Assembly: GCA_002320935.1 (NCBI GenBank)
Contig: DCLG01000084.1
Coordinates: 6,810 to 25,143 of the forward strand
DNA length: 18,334 nt
From: Pedobacter sp. UBA1654
GTDB lineage: Bacteria; Bacteroidota; Bacteroidia; Sphingobacteriales; Sphingobacteriaceae
Reading direction: 5' to 3'
A model generated the notes under the pieces. That model ran no database searches, had not been told where the DNA came from, and worked only from the letters and a program-made list of their open reading frames with translations. This document shows positions 5,639-13,914 of this stretch, piece by piece. Numbering within the stretch: the stretch's first letter is position 1; the number at the start of each line of letters is the position of its first letter. The position numbers and the translations under genes were made by a program.

Positions 5639-7531
5639 ATGAGGACTTACTTCAACGTTTTATATTTATGCCTGATTTTTCCGCTGTTCTTGGCCTGCAA
5701 GCAACAACCGGAGAAGTTAATACCTGTAAATGACTTCTTTAAGTCACAGGAGCGTGTTGCTTTTGCCATTTCTCCTGACGGCAAAAACTTGTCCTACTTA
5801 AAACTCATCAACAAAAAACAAGAGCTTTTTGTTGAAAGTCTGGAAGATGGGAAAGCTACTCAGATTACCCGTTTGGATGATCATGTTATCGGTTACTACA
5901 CTTGGGTGAGTGATAACGAATTGATCTACTACAAAGAAACCCAGGATCACAATAAGCAATCATCCGTATTCATTATCGACAAAACAGGCAGCAATGAAAG
6001 GCAACTGAATGAAAACGAAAAGAGTAGACTGCGGGTGCTTAAAGATCAGCTGATCGATAATAAATATCTGCTGGTCTCTTCAAATAAACGCGATTCTACC
6101 GTATTTGATGTTTACCGCTTAAACGTGAGAGACGGTAAAATGGAAATGGCAGTTAAAAATCCCGGTAACATCACCGATTGGATCACAGATTCTAAAGGAC
6201 AACTACGACTTGCAATTTCAAGCGATGGTGTAAACGAAACATTGCTTTACCGGGAAAAAGAAAGTCAGCCTTTTTCCGCAATCCAAACCAACAGTTTCAC
6301 CACTACTATAAAACCTATCTCGTTCTCTGAAACTCAGCCTAATGTGATCTATGCGATATCGAATGTAAACCGGGACAAGAATGCACTGGTTGAACTGGAC
6401 TGTAAGACAGGTAAGGAAACTAAGGTCCTATTTCATAATGACACACTGAATGTTATAGATGCTCAATACTCGAGAAGTAAAAAGCGCATGGGATTTGTCA
6501 TCTGTGAAACCTGGAAGAAAGAAAAGTTCTACCTTGATGATGCGGTAAAGCAGTTCTATAGTAAGCTTGATAAGCTACTGCCGGGCACAGAATACCGGAT
6601 ATTCGACCGCGATAAAGATGAAAACCTGTTCATCGTAAGAACTTTTACCGATAAAAATCCCGGGTCATATTATCTGTACTTTGCTAAAAAGGGTCAGATC
6701 AAAAAACTCAGTGACTTCAATGCTTCACTAAAAGAGCAGGATCTGGCCGAAATGAAGCCCATATCTTATACCTCCAGAGATGGTCTGAAAATCAATGGTT
6801 ATCTAACTTTGCCAGTTAATCAGGCAGCGAAAAACCTACCCGTCGTGGTGCTTCCACACAATGGCCCCGGCAGTCGAAATACCTGGGGTTACAATCCGGA
6901 AGTGCAATTGCTTGCGAACAGGGGCTACGCGGTCTTTCAGATTAACTATCGTGGGTCATCAGGTTACGGCAAATCTTTCATGACGGCCGGATACAAGGAG
7001 TGGGGTGGCAAAATCAATAATGACATCAATGATGGAGTGCAGTGGCTTATTGAACAGAAAATTGCCGACCCTAAGCGGGTTGCCATTTATGGAACCGGCC
7101 TTGGCGGATATATTGCATTGAACAGTGTCTTCTCCAGTCCTGGTATGTACGCTTGTGCAGCATCAAACTCCGGTGTGATCAATCTTTTCAGCTACCTGAA
7201 ATCCATACCGCCTTATTTGAAATCGAACCTGCAGACGTACTATACCATTGTCGGCAATCCCATAACTGACGTGGATTACATGCGTGAGGCATCACCCGTA
7301 TTTCATGCGGAGAAATTTGATGTGCCATTGTTCATTGCGCAAAGCACCAACGACCCTAGTATAAATTCCGGCGAAGTTGTGCAGTTTGTAAAAGAGCTTA
7401 AAAAAAGAAAGGTTGACATCACCTATCTGGAAAAAGGCAAAGTAACTTCGCCGCTGGGCACGGAACAAAGCAGACAACAATTATACCTCGCCCTGGAACA
7501 ATTTCTTGATATCAACCTGAAAAAGAAATAG
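5639..7531 (+). CDS. S9 (prolyl oligopeptidase)-family lipoprotein, predicted catalytically dead
   Basis: A 630-residue protein with a lipoprotein signal (MRTYFNVLYLCLIFPLFLAC, Cys20). A beta-propeller-like region with ISPDGK repeats spans about 38-365, and a C-terminal alpha/beta-hydrolase domain of S9 type about 370-625. The hydrolase landmarks are present: LPHNGPGS (405-412, usually HGGP), INYRGSSGYG (435-444), EWGGKINNDINDGVQWL (454-470) and DPKRVAIYG (477-485). The nucleophile elbow, normally GxSxGGY, reads GTGLGGY (485-491), so the serine is Gly487 (codon GGC). The acid Asp is probably D572 in STNDPS, but the EGH histidine motif reads KGK (599-601) and no His occurs after residue 556. 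Peptidase activity by the family mechanism is thus not expected. The histidine kinase gene begins 11 bases downstream, suggesting a binding or sensing role. Confidence 0.88.
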   Translation: MRTYFNVLYLCLIFPLFLACKQQPEKLIPVNDFFKSQERVAFAISPDGKNLSYLKLINKKQELFVESLEDGKATQITRLDDHVIGYYTWVSDNELIYYKETQDHNKQSSVFIIDKTGSNERQLNENEKSRLRVLKDQLIDNKYLLVSSNKRDSTVFDVYRLNVRDGKMEMAVKNPGNITDWITDSKGQLRLAISSDGVNETLLYREKESQPFSAIQTNSFTTTIKPISFSETQPNVIYAISNVNRDKNALVELDCKTGKETKVLFHNDTLNVIDAQYSRSKKRMGFVICETWKKEKFYLDDAVKQFYSKLDKLLPGTEYRIFDRDKDENLFIVRTFTDKNPGSYYLYFAKKGQIKKLSDFNASLKEQDLAEMKPISYTSRDGLKINGYLTLPVNQAAKNLPVVVLPHNGPGSRNTWGYNPEVQLLANRGYAVFQINYRGSSGYGKSFMTAGYKEWGGKINNDINDGVQWLIEQKIADPKRVAIYGTGLGGYIALNSVFSSPGMYACAASNSGVINLFSYLKSIPPYLKSNLQTYYTIVGNPITDVDYMREASPVFHAEKFDVPLFIAQSTNDPSINSGEVVQFVKELKKRKVDITYLEKGKVTSPLGTEQSRQQLYLALEQFLDINLKKK

Positions 7532-7542
7532 CTTAGCGATCA

Positions 7543-9210
7543 ATGACTGCAGATAAGAATAGCGGCTATCGTAAGAACTTTTCATTGATCATAACGTTCC
7601 TCATTCTGATCTCTGTATTCTTTGTGCTGTCTTTATTTCTAGCCTATAACTTCAGCAAGAAGTTTATTGAGAATGAGTTCGTATCTGAGAAAGTGAATGT
7701 GCTCGAAGCCAGCATCAAGCCATATAATGAGTTCTTCCAGAATAAACTGCCTGAAATTTCCTATTACAACGGTTACCTCGACTCGGCAACAACATCAAAG
7801 TTTGTAGATACCCTGTTGCTTCAGTATCCCTTTGTGTCAAAAGTTATCTTTTACGATACCGAGGTATCATCCGGTGCGGTACGCGACGGGCTGAATACCG
7901 GACACTTTGCCATGGGCCCCAAGTATGTTTACCAGTTTGGTAGCCTTGTACCAATGGATTCGGTAAAGTTATTCTCCAGAAATGATCCTTCAACGGCTAT
8001 GCGGGGAGATGAATTTAATACCCTTGGTATCAAGCTGATCAATTACATCGAAAATCTCGATACCGTGAGGGCACCGACTGCAGATGAACTCTTCAGTAAT
8101 TTCAGTGTGGTTCGTTCCAATAAAATCACCTACCTGAACATTCCCAGATTTGAAGATCTGAAAGTCTATAAACAGATGATGGAGCGCCGGTTATCTACCG
8201 CGCCCGTATATCAGCAGGATATGATGACCTTTTACCTTGATCCCGGTAAAATCAGGATCATCAATTCCAATCCAAAGCTTTACCAGAACATCCGGATTGA
8301 GCCGCTCACGTATGATCCGCTGGATACCTCTTCGCAGTTTGTAACCACGGAGATTACCCTTCCCGGGCCCTTCTCTGACTACAAACTGTACTTCATTTCT
8401 GCACAATCTTTCGTAGATAAAGCCATTTTCAGTTACTTTCTACCAATTGCCATTGTGCTAATGATCTTTTATGGCGTGCTCGTGCTCGTCGGATTTCTGA
8501 TCTACCGGAACCTGAACATTAACCAAAAGATGTACAAGCTGCAATACGATTTCGTGAACAACCTTACCCATGAGTTTAAAACGCCCGTGAGCGTTATCAA
8601 AATAGCAGGAAACAACATCAGAAGTGCAGCAGCCTTAACCGAAAAAGAGCAGAAGATGTATGGCCGTATTCTGGATGAAGAGGCAGATAAACTAAATGGC
8701 TTGATGAACAAGCTGCTTGCTTTTACACAGATTGAAAACAAAGCCATTCAGTTGCATCAGGAGAAGGTGAACATCATAGATTTCATAGAGAGTACAATTG
8801 AATCACACCGGTTAAAACATCCGGATTTTCATTTCACATACGAAGTAAGTGGTTTTAAGAACTTTACCACAGATCCGGTGTTACTAGGAAGTCTGTTTGA
8901 TAATCTGGCAGAGAACGCATACAAATACTCATCACCAGATCAGAAATATCTGCATGTAAGCGCCAGGCTAATCAAAGGAAAGATCATTTTACGCTTTGCG
9001 GATAAAGGTATTGGTATCCCCGCTCCGGAAATTAATAATATCTTTAAAAAGTTTTACCGAGTGCAGAACCAATATAACCAGAATGGGAGTGTAGGACTGG
9101 GCTTGGCTTTCTGCAAGGAACTCGTTATTTTTATGAAGGGCGAGATCAGCGTGAAAAGTAAGGTAAATAAGGGTACAGAGTTTAAAATTATACTACCATA
9201 TAACGAATAA
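7543..9210 (+). CDS. Sensor histidine kinase
   Basis: A 555-residue inner-membrane histidine kinase. TM1 is at about 14-36 and TM2 at about 297-321; the roughly 260-residue segment between them should be periplasmic, and I do not recognise its fold. The cytoplasmic part has the H-box FVNNLTHEFKTPVSV with phospho-acceptor His343. A HATPase_c domain follows, with the N-box LFDNLAENAYKY (451-462), the G1 box FADKGIGIPAPE (485-496), an F-box-like FKKFYRV (501-507) and the G2 box GSVGLGLAFCKEL (515-527). All motifs for autophosphorylation look intact. It starts 11 bases after the S9-like gene and ends four bases before the response regulator gene, its obvious partner. The signal is unknown; the co-encoded S9-like lipoprotein is a candidate accessory sensor. 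Confidence 0.93.
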   Translation: MTADKNSGYRKNFSLIITFLILISVFFVLSLFLAYNFSKKFIENEFVSEKVNVLEASIKPYNEFFQNKLPEISYYNGYLDSATTSKFVDTLLLQYPFVSKVIFYDTEVSSGAVRDGLNTGHFAMGPKYVYQFGSLVPMDSVKLFSRNDPSTAMRGDEFNTLGIKLINYIENLDTVRAPTADELFSNFSVVRSNKITYLNIPRFEDLKVYKQMMERRLSTAPVYQQDMMTFYLDPGKIRIINSNPKLYQNIRIEPLTYDPLDTSSQFVTTEITLPGPFSDYKLYFISAQSFVDKAIFSYFLPIAIVLMIFYGVLVLVGFLIYRNLNINQKMYKLQYDFVNNLTHEFKTPVSVIKIAGNNIRSAAALTEKEQKMYGRILDEEADKLNGLMNKLLAFTQIENKAIQLHQEKVNIIDFIESTIESHRLKHPDFHFTYEVSGFKNFTTDPVLLGSLFDNLAENAYKYSSPDQKYLHVSARLIKGKIILRFADKGIGIPAPEINNIFKKFYRVQNQYNQNGSVGLGLAFCKELVIFMKGEISVKSKVNKGTEFKIILPYNE

Positions 9211-9214
9211 TAAG

Positions 9215-9904
9215 ATGTCTAAAGGGGTCAAAATACTAATTGTTGAAGATGATGAAAACCTGCGTTTCTTAGTTGTTCACCGCTTAAAAGCTGAAGGCTA
9301 TGAAGTGCTGGAGGTTGGTGACGGAGATACTGCAGAAAGAACCATCCTTACAGATAAACCAGATATTGTATTGTTGGATTGGATGCTTCCTGGCAAACAA
9401 GGCTCTGAAGTATGCGAAAGCGTGCGTCAGCAAGGCTATGAAGGTCTGATTATCATGATGACAGCTAAAGCACAGGATGTTGATAAAATTGACGCCTACA
9501 ACTTTGGAGTTTCAGATTATGTAAGCAAGCCATTTAACATGGATGTGCTTGTTGCCATGCTGGAAAGTAAAGTTAAGTTCCTGATCAATAATGATCGCTC
9601 AGAAATCCACCGCTTTGGTGATATGGAGCATCATCCGAACATTCACACCCTGTACCGACAAGGAAAGAAAATAGAATTGACCATTCTGGAGAATAGAATT
9701 CTTTTATACTTCCTCCGGAACCCAAACAAAGTGATCAACCGCGATGCGCTGATGCTGGAAGTATGGGGATACAACTCCGATGTAAACACCCGTACATTGG
9801 ACATGCATATCGTAAGGTTAAGAAAGAAAATTGAGCTGAATCCGGATAATCCGCAACTATTGCTGACTGTAAGAGGCGTAGGCTACCGTTTTAACGGCGC
9901 CTAA
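9215..9904 (+). CDS. OmpR/PhoB-family response regulator
   Basis: A 229-residue transcription regulator. The receiver domain (about 5-120) has the acidic pair D12/D13, phospho-acceptor Asp55 in IVLLDWMLPG, the switch Thr83, and Lys105 in SKPF. The C-terminal winged helix (about 130-228) shows the typical LTILENRILLYFLRNPNKVINR, NTRTLDMHIVRLRKKI and TVRGVGYRF segments. Receiver and DNA-binding residues all look normal. It is encoded four bases after the histidine kinase and should be its cognate regulator. In Bacteroidota such pairs often control envelope or nutrient functions; the target genes here cannot be deduced. A modest hairpin with a T-tract follows. Confidence 0.95.
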   Translation: MSKGVKILIVEDDENLRFLVVHRLKAEGYEVLEVGDGDTAERTILTDKPDIVLLDWMLPGKQGSEVCESVRQQGYEGLIIMMTAKAQDVDKIDAYNFGVSDYVSKPFNMDVLVAMLESKVKFLINNDRSEIHRFGDMEHHPNIHTLYRQGKKIELTILENRILLYFLRNPNKVINRDALMLEVWGYNSDVNTRTLDMHIVRLRKKIELNPDNPQLLLTVRGVGYRFNGA

Positions 9905-9913
9905 GCCGCTCTC

Positions 9914-9934
9914 GAGGGTTTTTAAGCCCTTTTT
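9914..9934 (+). terminator. Probable rho-independent terminator after the response regulator
   Basis: AGGGTT and AAGCCCT can pair in a short stem of about six pairs, including one G-T, around a small T-rich loop, followed by five T. It is weaker than the terminator near 5100 and overlaps the last codons of the convergent metallophosphoesterase gene. Confidence 0.4.
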
Positions 9935-11166
9935 AAAGTAAAGATGGTGATCTCTGGCAGAATCCCAACCCTGCCAGGGTAACCAAGAAAACCATAGCCT
10001 ACGTTAACATAAAGCTGCTGATTTTTCTCCTGATATAATCCTGCCCATTCTTTGTAAATGAACTGCACTGGGCTCCACTGCATGTTCTCGGTGCGCACAC
10101 CAAATTGCATACCGTGGGTATGACCGCTGAACATGGCATCAATCTGAGGATATTCTGTAAGCACCTGGTTACGCCAGTGCGAAGGATCATGTGACAGCAG
10201 AAGTTTTACAGGCAGATCATCTGTATCTTTTACTGCGAGTTCCATTTTGCCGTACTTCGGAAAGCGGCCCATGCCCCAGTTTTCGATACCCAGAACACCA
10301 ATCTCTTCGCCATCAACCTTAATCCGGCGATTTTCGTTCATCAACAGGTCCCAACCCATCAGCTCATGTGTTTTAATCACATCCTGCAGGTTTTTGGCTT
10401 TAGCGGCCGATGGACCTTTCCCAAAGTGGTAATCGCCATAATCATGATTGCCCAGGCATGAATAAACACCAAGAGGTGCTTTGATCCTGGAGAAGATGTC
10501 CTGATAGTCGCGCATTTCTGTCGCCTTATCATTCACCAGGTCACCCGTAAAGAATACCATTTCCGGCTTTTCAGCAAGTAAGAGGTCAATACCACCGTTT
10601 ACGGCCTTTTTATTATAAAAACTACCTGAATGCACATCGGTAATTTGCGCCAAAGTCATGCCATCAAAGGCCTTTGGTAAGTTCGGCAGGAACAGTTCCC
10701 GTCTGCGTACCTGATAGTCATACGCTCCCGATGCAATCCCCCAGCTTAAAGAGGTCAGAGGTACCGCCGCAGCAACGAGCCCCGCTTTCACCAGAAATTC
10801 AGAGCGTGGGATAGGTGTACCCGGCAATGGTTCCTGTGGTGTGGGTTGGGACTTCCGCCGAAACATTTTGATCACAAATCTGCGGAGGTCATCAATCAGC
10901 AGGAAGGGCAGCATTACAAACTTACTTCCGCAGGTCAAGAAAAACGCCACCAGTATAATGGCCCGCAATGTTAAAAATAGGTTCAAGAATATGCCCGCAA
11001 ACACCCCCACAATCAACAGCAGACTGTACGTCCACCAGGCAATGCCGAAGATCTTACGTGTACGTGGTTTCCAGTTCTTAAAGACAGATAATACTGCCTG
11101 GTAGAAGTAGAAATCGAATGCAATCAGAAGTATGCACAGGGGGATTAAAATAACCAGTCTCCCCAT
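9922..11166 (-). CDS. Membrane-anchored calcineurin-like metallophosphoesterase
   Basis: A 414-residue protein. Hydrophobic helices lie in the N-terminal part (about 4-27, 41-66, 68-91), with another near 127-147, placing the catalytic domain in or at the membrane. The metallophosphoesterase motifs are complete and in order: DVH (177-179), GDLVND (208-213), GNHD (239-242), SHD (325-327) and SGHTHGMQFG (347-356). These coordinate a di-metal centre. The architecture is like YkuE/YaeI-type phosphoesterases, some of which act on lipid-linked phosphates; the substrate here is unknown. It starts one base after the stop of the AAA+ ATPase gene, so it is probably the last gene of a VWA/MoxR operon and translationally coupled to it. 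Confidence 0.9.
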   Translation of the reverse strand: MGRLVILIPLCILLIAFDFYFYQAVLSVFKNWKPRTRKIFGIAWWTYSLLLIVGVFAGIFLNLFLTLRAIILVAFFLTCGSKFVMLPFLLIDDLRRFVIKMFRRKSQPTPQEPLPGTPIPRSEFLVKAGLVAAAVPLTSLSWGIASGAYDYQVRRRELFLPNLPKAFDGMTLAQITDVHSGSFYNKKAVNGGIDLLLAEKPEMVFFTGDLVNDKATEMRDYQDIFSRIKAPLGVYSCLGNHDYGDYHFGKGPSAAKAKNLQDVIKTHELMGWDLLMNENRRIKVDGEEIGVLGIENWGMGRFPKYGKMELAVKDTDDLPVKLLLSHDPSHWRNQVLTEYPQIDAMFSGHTHGMQFGVRTENMQWSPVQFIYKEWAGLYQEKNQQLYVNVGYGFLGYPGRVGILPEITIFTLKRA

Positions 11167-11167
11167 A

Positions 11168-12658
11168 CTATCTCAAATCTAGGTCATCGTCATCATCCAT
11201 GTCCACATTGAACAGGCTTTCAAACATATCCGAAAATCCGAATCCATTATCCAGAAAATCCTTACTCAGCTGTGAGTGTTCTGCCAGTCCATGCAGTACA
11301 AATTCCATCATCAGCAGGGTCTGGTTGGCGCTTAATTTAGGGTGCATGGTTTTCACCAGCTCCTGCAAGCCATTCACTTTAGTAAGCTCTCTTTTGTACT
11401 GCGCTGCATTTAACGTATCAGAAAGATCGCAAGTGCCACCTTCAGTAAACCAATCTGCTATTGGCGCGTATGGATTTGCTTTTTTAATTTTCTTGGCTTT
11501 CTCCGGATCCGGGAAGTAGCGGGTGAATAAGGTTCTGATCGCTTTCCCGATCAGGCTATTGGCTACATTGGCCGGGCCTTCCAGTTCGCCTTCATAAACC
11601 AACTCAATTTTACCAGTAACCGCTGGTATGATGCCGGTAAAATCAGAAATACGTGCAAAGGTGTTTTTCTCTCTGTTGATCAGCATCCTGCGCTCAGCAG
11701 TACTTACCAGGTTTTCATAGGCGGAAATTGTTAATCTGGCAGAAACGCCGGACTTCTGATCGATGAACTCACTACGGCGCGCTTCAAAAGCAACCTGCTC
11801 TACCAGGTCTTTCAGCAGGCCATCTACTTCAATCAGGCGTTGCTCTGGCGTTAACTTCGCTTCCTGGAAGGTTATTTTCCTGGAGATTGCAATATTCTTA
11901 GGGTAGTGGGTAAGGATCTGACTTTCAATCCTGTCTTTCAGCGGCGTTACAATGGAACCCCTGTTTGTATAATCTTCAGGGTTGGCGGTAAATACAAACT
12001 GCACATCTAAAGGCAGTCGCAGCTTAAAGCCCCTGATCTGGATGTCTTTCTCTTGCAGCATGTTAAACAAAGCCACCTGAATTCTGGCTTGCAAATCCGG
12101 CAATTCATTAATCACAAAAATGCTACGGTGTGCACGTGGGATCAATCCGAAGTGGATTACCCGCTCATCGTTGTAGGTCAGTTTTAAAGTAGCCGCTTTA
12201 ATCGGGTCCACATCGCCAATTAAATCCGCCACTGTAACATCCGGTGTTGCCAGCTTCTCGGTATAACGTTCCGAGCGGTGTTGCCATTCGATAGGGGTGT
12301 CATCACCTTTCTCGGCGATCAGATCGCGTGCATATAAGGATATCGGATTTAAAGGATCATCATAGATCTCACTGCCGCTAACATATGGAATATATTCATC
12401 AAGCAGGTTAACCATCAAACGTGCAATACGGGTTTTGGCTTGTCCGCGTAAACCGAGTAGTAGAATGTTGTGGCGTGACAGGATTGCGGTTTGTAGTTCA
12501 GGGATAACAGTTTCGTCATACCCCAGAACACCTTCAAATCCAGCTTCTTTATTCTGCAGTTGCGAGATCAGATTTTTACGTAATTCATCTTTGACCGAGC
12601 GCGACTGATAGTTGGTGGCCTTCAATTGGCCGAGCGTTGTTATAGATTCGTGATTCAT
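11168..12658 (-). CDS. MoxR-like / magnesium chelatase-type AAA+ ATPase
   Basis: A 496-residue cytoplasmic AAA+ protein of the MoxR/Mg-chelatase I-like group. The P-loop reads GLRGQAKT (69-76), with Ala where GxGKT has Gly but with Lys75 and Thr76 kept. The Walker B region reads IFVINELPDL (180-189), with Asn184 where Asp is usual and catalytic Glu185 retained. Sensor 1 is likely TANPED (224-229), and LKDRIES (240-246) supplies the arginine-finger-type Arg243. The GSIVTPLKDR and IQIRGF segments are typical of the group. The C-terminal end is strongly acidic (MDDDDDLDLR). I recall the Walker variants as common in this subfamily, so I do not infer inactivity. It lies 11 bases after the VWA gene; such pairs act as ATPase plus metal-dependent adaptor in remodelling or metal insertion. 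Confidence 0.9.
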   Translation of the reverse strand: MNHESITTLGQLKATNYQSRSVKDELRKNLISQLQNKEAGFEGVLGYDETVIPELQTAILSRHNILLLGLRGQAKTRIARLMVNLLDEYIPYVSGSEIYDDPLNPISLYARDLIAEKGDDTPIEWQHRSERYTEKLATPDVTVADLIGDVDPIKAATLKLTYNDERVIHFGLIPRAHRSIFVINELPDLQARIQVALFNMLQEKDIQIRGFKLRLPLDVQFVFTANPEDYTNRGSIVTPLKDRIESQILTHYPKNIAISRKITFQEAKLTPEQRLIEVDGLLKDLVEQVAFEARRSEFIDQKSGVSARLTISAYENLVSTAERRMLINREKNTFARISDFTGIIPAVTGKIELVYEGELEGPANVANSLIGKAIRTLFTRYFPDPEKAKKIKKANPYAPIADWFTEGGTCDLSDTLNAAQYKRELTKVNGLQELVKTMHPKLSANQTLLMMEFVLHGLAEHSQLSKDFLDNGFGFSDMFESLFNVDMDDDDDLDLR

Positions 12659-12669
12659 TGGTCAGGTCT

Positions 12670-13767
12670 TTATCGGAATGTTTTTCTTCTATTCTTAATG
12701 TAGTCTTCAAATATATACTCTCCAAGGCCATTTAAGGAGCTATAAAAGGCTTTACCTCCGTTTGTTTGGGTAAACTCGCGTACAAACTCCTGCAGATAAG
12801 GGTCTTTTGCAATCATGAAGGTTGTAATTGGAATCTGTAAACGTTTACACTGGGCGGCCATGTTCAGCGTCTTATTTATAACTTTACGATCTAAGCCCAT
12901 ACTGTTCTTGTAGTATCTGCCATTTTCTTTCAGGCAGGTAGGCTTACCGTCAGTGATCATAAAGATCTGCTTATTGTGCGTTTTTCTTCTGCGCAGGATG
13001 TCTGTCGCCAGTTCCAATCCCGCATAGGTATTCGTGTGATAAGGGCCAACCTGGAGATAGGGTAAATCTTTCACTTCAATAGGCCAGGCATCGTTGCCGA
13101 ACACTACAATGTCTAATGTGTCCTTCGGATACCGTGTGCTGATGAGCTCTGCCAGGGCCATTGCAACTTTTTTTGCGGGCGTAATGCGGTCTTCCCCGTA
13201 AAGGATCATGGAGTGCGAGATGTCGATCATGAGCACAGTAGAGGTTAGGGTCTTATAATCCTTTTCCTCCACTTCCAGATCTCTCTCCGTCAGTGTGAAA
13301 TTGCCTATGCCGTGGTTGATTTGTGCATTCTGTATGGAAGCCGTCATATCGATCTGATCCAGGCTGTCGCCAAAAGCAAACTCCCTTCTGTCCGCATTCT
13401 TTTCCTCTCCCAAGCCAGACACGTTGCTGTTGTGATTACCTTTTCCAGCTTTTTTAAGCTTACCAAAAATCTCCTCCAGTGCCGACTTCCGGATGGTTTG
13501 TTCTGTTTTGGCCGTGATACTTACAGTGCCGGACGGATCTTCCTTGATGTATCCTTTATCTTTAAGTTCATCAATAAAATCACCCATGCCGTATTCATTG
13601 TTGGTTAAGTTATATTTCTTATCCAGCTCATTCATCCAGGCCAACGTTTCGCCGGCGTCACCAGCGGTATAGTTGAGTAATTGAGTAAATAATTTAAGGA
13701 GTTCCTCGAATCCACCTTTCTGAGGTGAATCACCAGGTACGAAGTCGGAAAAATGATATCCTCTCAT
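12670..13767 (-). CDS. VWA-domain protein, partner of the MoxR-like ATPase
   Basis: A 365-residue soluble protein without a signal peptide. The N-terminal 165 residues are mostly helical and charged (about 20-110) and I do not recognise them as a known domain. A von Willebrand A domain follows (about 173-350). Its MIDAS metal site is complete: DISHS (182-186), the Thr in HTNTYAG (244-250) and the Asp in ITDGKP (271-276). It therefore probably binds a divalent cation and a partner protein, as the VWA subunits of chelatase-like systems do. It is the first gene of a three-gene minus-strand unit with the AAA+ ATPase and the metallophosphoesterase. A -7-like TTCGTTTG (one mismatch) lies just upstream on the minus strand at 13775-13782. 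Confidence 0.88.
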   Translation of the reverse strand: MRGYHFSDFVPGDSPQKGGFEELLKLFTQLLNYTAGDAGETLAWMNELDKKYNLTNNEYGMGDFIDELKDKGYIKEDPSGTVSITAKTEQTIRKSALEEIFGKLKKAGKGNHNSNVSGLGEEKNADRREFAFGDSLDQIDMTASIQNAQINHGIGNFTLTERDLEVEEKDYKTLTSTVLMIDISHSMILYGEDRITPAKKVAMALAELISTRYPKDTLDIVVFGNDAWPIEVKDLPYLQVGPYHTNTYAGLELATDILRRRKTHNKQIFMITDGKPTCLKENGRYYKNSMGLDRKVINKTLNMAAQCKRLQIPITTFMIAKDPYLQEFVREFTQTNGGKAFYSSLNGLGEYIFEDYIKNRRKTFR

Positions 13768-13914
13768 GGTAAAACAAACGAAGTTTCTAAGGTAAAAGTT
13801 TGTAAGGGGGAAATAATAAGAGCGCTGTCATATTAATACTGCTCCCGGATCGTTCATTGTTGCCGAAAAGTACTGAAAATGCGTACCTTGAAGCCAGTTA
13901 GATCAATATGAAAT

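Noticed and set aside
11168..12658. Declaring the MoxR-like ATPase inactive because of the Asn in Walker B and the Ala in the P-loop.
   Set aside because: Lys75, Thr76 and Glu185 are kept, and I recall these variants as common in this subfamily, so they are probably not inactivating.
13884..13891. TACCTTGA with TTG 21 bases upstream as promoter of the SnoaL-like gene.
   Set aside because: Spacing fits, but the -7 match is only four of six fixed bases; too weak to list as a feature.
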